Shown here piece after piece: positions 32,401 through 35,453 of a stretch of DNA of 35,453 bases. The stretch's first letter is position 1; each line of letters opens with the position of its first letter. The stretch covers positions 1-35,453 of the forward strand of contig NZ_QHKS01000048.1 of the NCBI RefSeq assembly GCF_003353175.1, in the 5' to 3' direction. The position numbers were made by a program, and so were the translations under genes. The notes below the pieces were generated by a model, which worked only from the letters and a program-made list of their open reading frames with translations, made no database searches and was not told the DNA's origin. This DNA comes from Paraburkholderia lacunae (GTDB taxonomy: Bacteria; Pseudomonadota; Gammaproteobacteria; Burkholderiales; Burkholderiaceae).

Positions 32401-33585
32401 ATGACCTCATATTCCAGGTACCTGCCTGACGATCTCGACGGCGCCCTGCTCGTTGGCCGCGTGTGGCGTCAAACGAAAAACGGCGCGGGACCGTGCGTCG
32501 TTGCTGTTCGCGGCGGGGAACTATTTGATATCTCCCGCATCGCACCAACAGTGTCCGATCTTTTCGATCGCCCGGATCTGGTCGAACTCGTCCGGCAGGC
32601 TTCCGGCGAATCTCTGGGTCATGTCAGCAATCTGATCGAAGCCACCGTCGCCACACAACGGAAAGAGGATCAAACCTACCTCCTGGCTCCCTGCGATCTG
32701 CAAGCCATCAAAGCCTGCGGCGTGACGTTCGCCGTTAGCCTCCTTGAACGCGTCATTGAAGAGCAGGCAGGCGGCGAACCTGCGAAGGCTGAGGAAGTGC
32801 GCGCTGCGATCACGCGTCTGATCGGCACCGACCTATCGAAGATCAAGCCCGGCTCAGAAGCTGCCGCCAGGCTGAAGGAAGAGCTGCAGCGACGCGGTGC
32901 ATGGTCGCAGTACATGGAAGTCGGAATCGGCCCCGATGCAGAGGTATTTTCGAAGTCGCAGCCTATGTCTTCAGTCGGACTCGGTGCCGATATCGGCTTG
33001 CTGCCTGCTTCGAAGTGGAACAACCCAGAGCCGGAGATCGTCCTCGCAGTCAACAGCAAGGGCGAGGTGGTGGGCGCCACACTGGGTAACGACGTCAATC
33101 TGCGCGACATCGAAGGCCGCTCCGCGCTGCTGCTGGGCAAATGCAAGGACAACAACGGCTCATGCGCGATCGGCCCGTTTATTCGCCTGTTCGACGGACG
33201 GTTCACGCTGGACACGATTCGAGAAACGAGCGTTTCGTTGCGCGTGGAAGGTACCGACGACGGCTTCCTGCTTGAAGGCATCAGCCATATGCGGGAGATC
33301 AGCCGTGACCCTCTCGACCTGGTGAATCAGACCTGGGGCAAGCATCATCAGTATCCCGATGGCTTCATGTTGTTCCTCGGTACGATGTTCTCTCCGATCA
33401 AGGATCGCGATGCGCCGGGTGGCGGCTTTACGCATCACCTCGGCGACCGCGTGACAATCAGCGCCCCTCCGCTTGGCGCACTCGTCAACACCGTGCGGCT
33501 GTCGACCCAAATCGCTCCGTGGACATTCGGCGTGCGTGCGCTGTACGCCAACCTCGCCGAGCGCTCGCTGCTGAACCTCAGCTGA
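32401..33585 (+). CDS. xylX: XylX-like 2-keto-3-deoxy-pentonate dehydratase (FAH superfamily)
   Basis: This 394-residue protein closely resembles Caulobacter XylX along its length: CGVTFAVSLLERVIEE, LKEELQRRGAWSQYMEVGIG, KWNNPEPEIVLAV (metal-site Glu residues), GNDVNLRDIEGRSALLLGKC, HHQYPDGFMLFLGTMFSPI and APWTFGVRAL. XylX removes water from 2-keto-3-deoxy-D-xylonate (or the L-arabonate counterpart), giving 2-oxoglutarate semialdehyde. The start ATG at 32401 was chosen by alignment with XylX; a TTG at 32389 in frame is less likely. The next gene encodes the matching semialdehyde dehydrogenase, which supports the reaction. It could also act on hexarate-derived 2-keto-3-deoxy acids. Confidence 0.9.
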   Translation: MTSYSRYLPDDLDGALLVGRVWRQTKNGAGPCVVAVRGGELFDISRIAPTVSDLFDRPDLVELVRQASGESLGHVSNLIEATVATQRKEDQTYLLAPCDLQAIKACGVTFAVSLLERVIEEQAGGEPAKAEEVRAAITRLIGTDLSKIKPGSEAAARLKEELQRRGAWSQYMEVGIGPDAEVFSKSQPMSSVGLGADIGLLPASKWNNPEPEIVLAVNSKGEVVGATLGNDVNLRDIEGRSALLLGKCKDNNGSCAIGPFIRLFDGRFTLDTIRETSVSLRVEGTDDGFLLEGISHMREISRDPLDLVNQTWGKHHQYPDGFMLFLGTMFSPIKDRDAPGGGFTHHLGDRVTISAPPLGALVNTVRLSTQIAPWTFGVRALYANLAERSLLNLS

Positions 33586-33618
33586 TCAAGCAGATATTTA
33601 CTCATTGACGGATTTACG

Positions 33619-35061
33619 ATGACGCAATTCAAGAACTTCATTGGCGGCGAATGGGTCGATGGCAACGACTCCACTCCTAATGTGAACCCTTCGGACACGA
33701 GCGACGTGATCGGCCATTTTGCACGGGCTAGCGCAGATCAGACACAGAAAGCAATCGCGTCTGCACGCTCAGCCTTTCGCACGTGGTCGCTCAGCACCCC
33801 ACAACAGCGCTTTGACTTGCTCGACCAGGTCGGCAGCACCATCCTTGCGCGCAAAAACGAACTCGGTAAGCTGCTCGCACGCGAGGAAGGGAAAACGCTC
33901 GCCGAAGCAGTCGGCGAAGTGGGACGCGCCGGACAGATTTTCAAGTTCTTCGCGGGCGAGGCATTGCGGGTCGGCGGCGAGATTGTGCCGTCGGTTCGCC
34001 CGGGACTGACGGTCGAAGTCACACGCGAACCGCTGGGCGTCATCGGTCTGATCACGCCGTGGAACTTCCCGATCGCTATTCCCGCCTGGAAAATCGCTCC
34101 TGCGCTCGCGTATGGAAACTGCGTGGTCATCAAGCCGGCGGAACTTGTGCCGGGCAGCGTATGGGAACTCGTCAAGATCATCGCCGAAGGCGGTGCACCG
34201 GCGGGCGTAATCAATCTCGTCATGGGCACGGGTTCGATCGTCGGCGAAACACTCGTCAAATCAGCTGACGTGGATGCCATCAGCTTCACGGGCTCGGTTG
34301 GGACCGGCCAGGCGATCGCCGCGAAATGCGTCGCCACCGGGAAGAAGTTTCAGCTGGAGATGGGTGGCAAGAACCCGATGGTCGTGCTCGACGATGCCGA
34401 TCTGGACGTCGCGGTCGAGGCGTGCATCAACGGCGCCTTCTACTCCACCGGCCAGCGTTGTACCGCCTCTAGCCGCCTGATCGTGACGAGCGGCATCCAC
34501 GACCGTTTTGTCGAGGCCATGCAGGCGCGCATGCGCAGTCTCAAGATTGGTAACGCGCTGGATGCGTCGACGCAGATCGGTCCTGTTGTCGATGCCAAAC
34601 AGCTGGAACAGGACGAGCGTTATATCGAACTCGCACGCACCGAAGGTGGTTCCGTGTTTGGCGGTGAACGTGTTACCTCGGCAACCCAAGGATTTTTCCT
34701 GGCACCGGCTCTCGTGACCAACACGACCTCGGCGATGACGATCAACAGGGAGGAAGTGTTCGGTCCTGTCGCTTCCGTCATAAAGGTCGCGGATTACGAA
34801 GAAGCGCTTGCCGTAGCCAACGACTCGCCATTCGGCCTTTCCGCTGGCATCTGCACTATGTCGCTGGCTCATGCGAGCCATTTCAAGCGTCACGTACAGG
34901 CCGGTATGGTGATGATCAATACGCCGACAGCGGGCGTCGATTACCACGTTCCGTTCGGCGGGCGCAAGGGTTCGAGTCTGGGGCCCCGTGAACAAGGCAC
35001 CTATGCGCGCGAGTTTTATACAATCGTGAAAACCGCTTACATCGCTCCCGGGAACGTTTGA
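33619..35061 (+). CDS. 2-oxoglutarate semialdehyde dehydrogenase
   Basis: This is a 480-residue aldehyde dehydrogenase of the type known from Azospirillum and Caulobacter non-phosphorylative pentose pathways. Landmarks are Asn149 in TPWNFPIAIP, catalytic Glu247 in LEMGGKNP and catalytic Cys281 in STGQRCTASS. It oxidises 2-oxoglutarate semialdehyde to 2-oxoglutarate, feeding the TCA cycle. The start MTQFKNFIGGEW matches the family; the ribosome-binding site is weak (GACGGA), and the gap to the XylX-like gene is 33 bases, so translation may depend on the upstream gene. It closes the rightward arm. Function is strongly supported by the XylX-like neighbour. Confidence 0.9.
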   Translation: MTQFKNFIGGEWVDGNDSTPNVNPSDTSDVIGHFARASADQTQKAIASARSAFRTWSLSTPQQRFDLLDQVGSTILARKNELGKLLAREEGKTLAEAVGEVGRAGQIFKFFAGEALRVGGEIVPSVRPGLTVEVTREPLGVIGLITPWNFPIAIPAWKIAPALAYGNCVVIKPAELVPGSVWELVKIIAEGGAPAGVINLVMGTGSIVGETLVKSADVDAISFTGSVGTGQAIAAKCVATGKKFQLEMGGKNPMVVLDDADLDVAVEACINGAFYSTGQRCTASSRLIVTSGIHDRFVEAMQARMRSLKIGNALDASTQIGPVVDAKQLEQDERYIELARTEGGSVFGGERVTSATQGFFLAPALVTNTTSAMTINREEVFGPVASVIKVADYEEALAVANDSPFGLSAGICTMSLAHASHFKRHVQAGMVMINTPTAGVDYHVPFGGRKGSSLGPREQGTYAREFYTIVKTAYIAPGNV

Positions 35062-35453
35062 GCAAGCGATAAAAACCGCGATAAATCGCAGATCCCTATG
35101 ACGTGCGCGAGTTCTCGCTGAGTTCGACACGACCGCACGGGCGGCGTGAACGGTAACCGGCTACCCGGCAGCCGGTTACACGGCAGTTGACAAGCTTATA
35201 CAGTCAGCTGTAGCGAGGAAACGTTCGACGGCGGCAGATCACCGAGAGGATGGCCACGTTCGAAGGTCCGCTGATCGGTTGTAGCAGCCGCTTGAATGAT
35301 CATCTTTGCGCAACTGCGAAAGGCTGTTGATGGCCCAGACTGTGTCAAAACGGCTGGCCACTGGGAATTGACGAAACCTGTCTCGGCGCAGGTCGCGGCT
35401 TTTCGATTGCGGCAACCCGAACGTCAAATCACAGCCGAACACATCGCAAAGGC
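35062..35453. other. End spacer, no recognised gene
   Basis: This 392-base stretch follows the semialdehyde dehydrogenase gene to the window edge. It holds the hairpin at 35153-35179. A 67-codon open frame on the minus strand (35239-35442) shows no family features, and I do not call it a gene. The sequence near 35335-35355 (GACTGTGTCAAAACG) is reminiscent of insertion-sequence ends but no element could be identified. Confidence 0.5.
35153..35179 (+). terminator. Perfect hairpin downstream of the rightward operon
   Basis: GTAACCGGCT (35153-35162) and AGCCGGTTAC (35170-35179) are perfect 10-bp inverted repeats with a 7-base loop, 92 bases after the last gene of the rightward arm. No T-tract follows, so it may be a terminator without a strong tract or a regulatory site. 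Confidence 0.4.

Noticed and set aside
35239..35442. 67-codon minus-strand frame near the right edge
   Set aside because: No ribosome-binding site or family feature was seen; it may be part of an insertion-sequence end, but this cannot be shown here.

Overview
The window looks like accessory chromosome or megaplasmid DNA from a Burkholderia, probably of the B. cepacia complex. The signs are high GC, Burkholderia-type codon use, a Burkholderia-style Gram-negative porin, many Lrp/LysR/IclR-controlled catabolic operons, and the presence of dddD, which has been reported from Burkholderia ambifaria. No rRNA, tRNA or CRISPR array was seen. Almost all of the window is catabolism and uptake, arranged as three modules separated by small spacers and one mobile-element scar.

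Region 1 (about 1-10,000, all minus strand). After a left edge carrying IS21-like terminal repeats, one long operon reads leftwards from 8606 to 263. Its order is homoserine dehydrogenase, aldehyde dehydrogenase, a complete polar-amino-acid ABC importer (ATPase, binding protein, two permeases), a gamma-family PLP sulfur-amino-acid lyase, homocysteine S-methyltransferase, and an Lrp/AsnC regulator. A second Lrp/AsnC regulator and an unrecognised 226-residue protein lie just upstream. The content suggests uptake and breakdown of a methionine/homoserine-type compound, with S-methylmethionine a good candidate. A Gdx/SugE-like SMR exporter follows at 10,500-10,844.

Region 2 (11,063-20,999, all minus strand). 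The order of transcription is LysR regulator, then dddD (two-domain class III CoA-transferase/DMSP lyase), then a PotABCD-type ABC importer (ATPase, binding protein, two permeases), then a GMC-family FAD oxidoreductase. It reads as a self-contained DMSP module: import, cleavage to dimethyl sulfide plus a 3-hydroxypropionate unit, and possible oxidation of the C3 product by the GMC enzyme.

Region 3 (21,000-22,230) is a mobile-element scar holding the C-terminal tail of a Tn3-family transposase and the N-terminal piece of a DUF3701-type tyrosine recombinase. A strong palindrome sits just upstream of the recombinase start.

Region 4 (22,231-35,061) is a divergent sugar-acid catabolic locus. Leftwards: IclR regulator, a 2-oxopent-4-enoate hydratase-like protein, a fumarylacetoacetate hydrolase (FAH) family protein, an EthD-like protein, and a UxaA/altronate-type dehydratase. 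Rightwards: MHS-family MFS importer, AroE-like dehydrogenase, Gfo/Idh/MocA oxidoreductase, porin, XylX-like 2-keto-3-deoxy-pentonate dehydratase, and a 2-oxoglutarate-semialdehyde dehydrogenase. A nested symmetric element between the two arms is the likely IclR operator. The last two enzymes form the end of a non-phosphorylative (Weimberg-type) route to 2-oxoglutarate. The mix of three FAH-superfamily enzymes with an AroE paralogue lacking one shikimate-binding serine suggests an unusual substrate. The final 390 bases hold a hairpin and no recognised gene.
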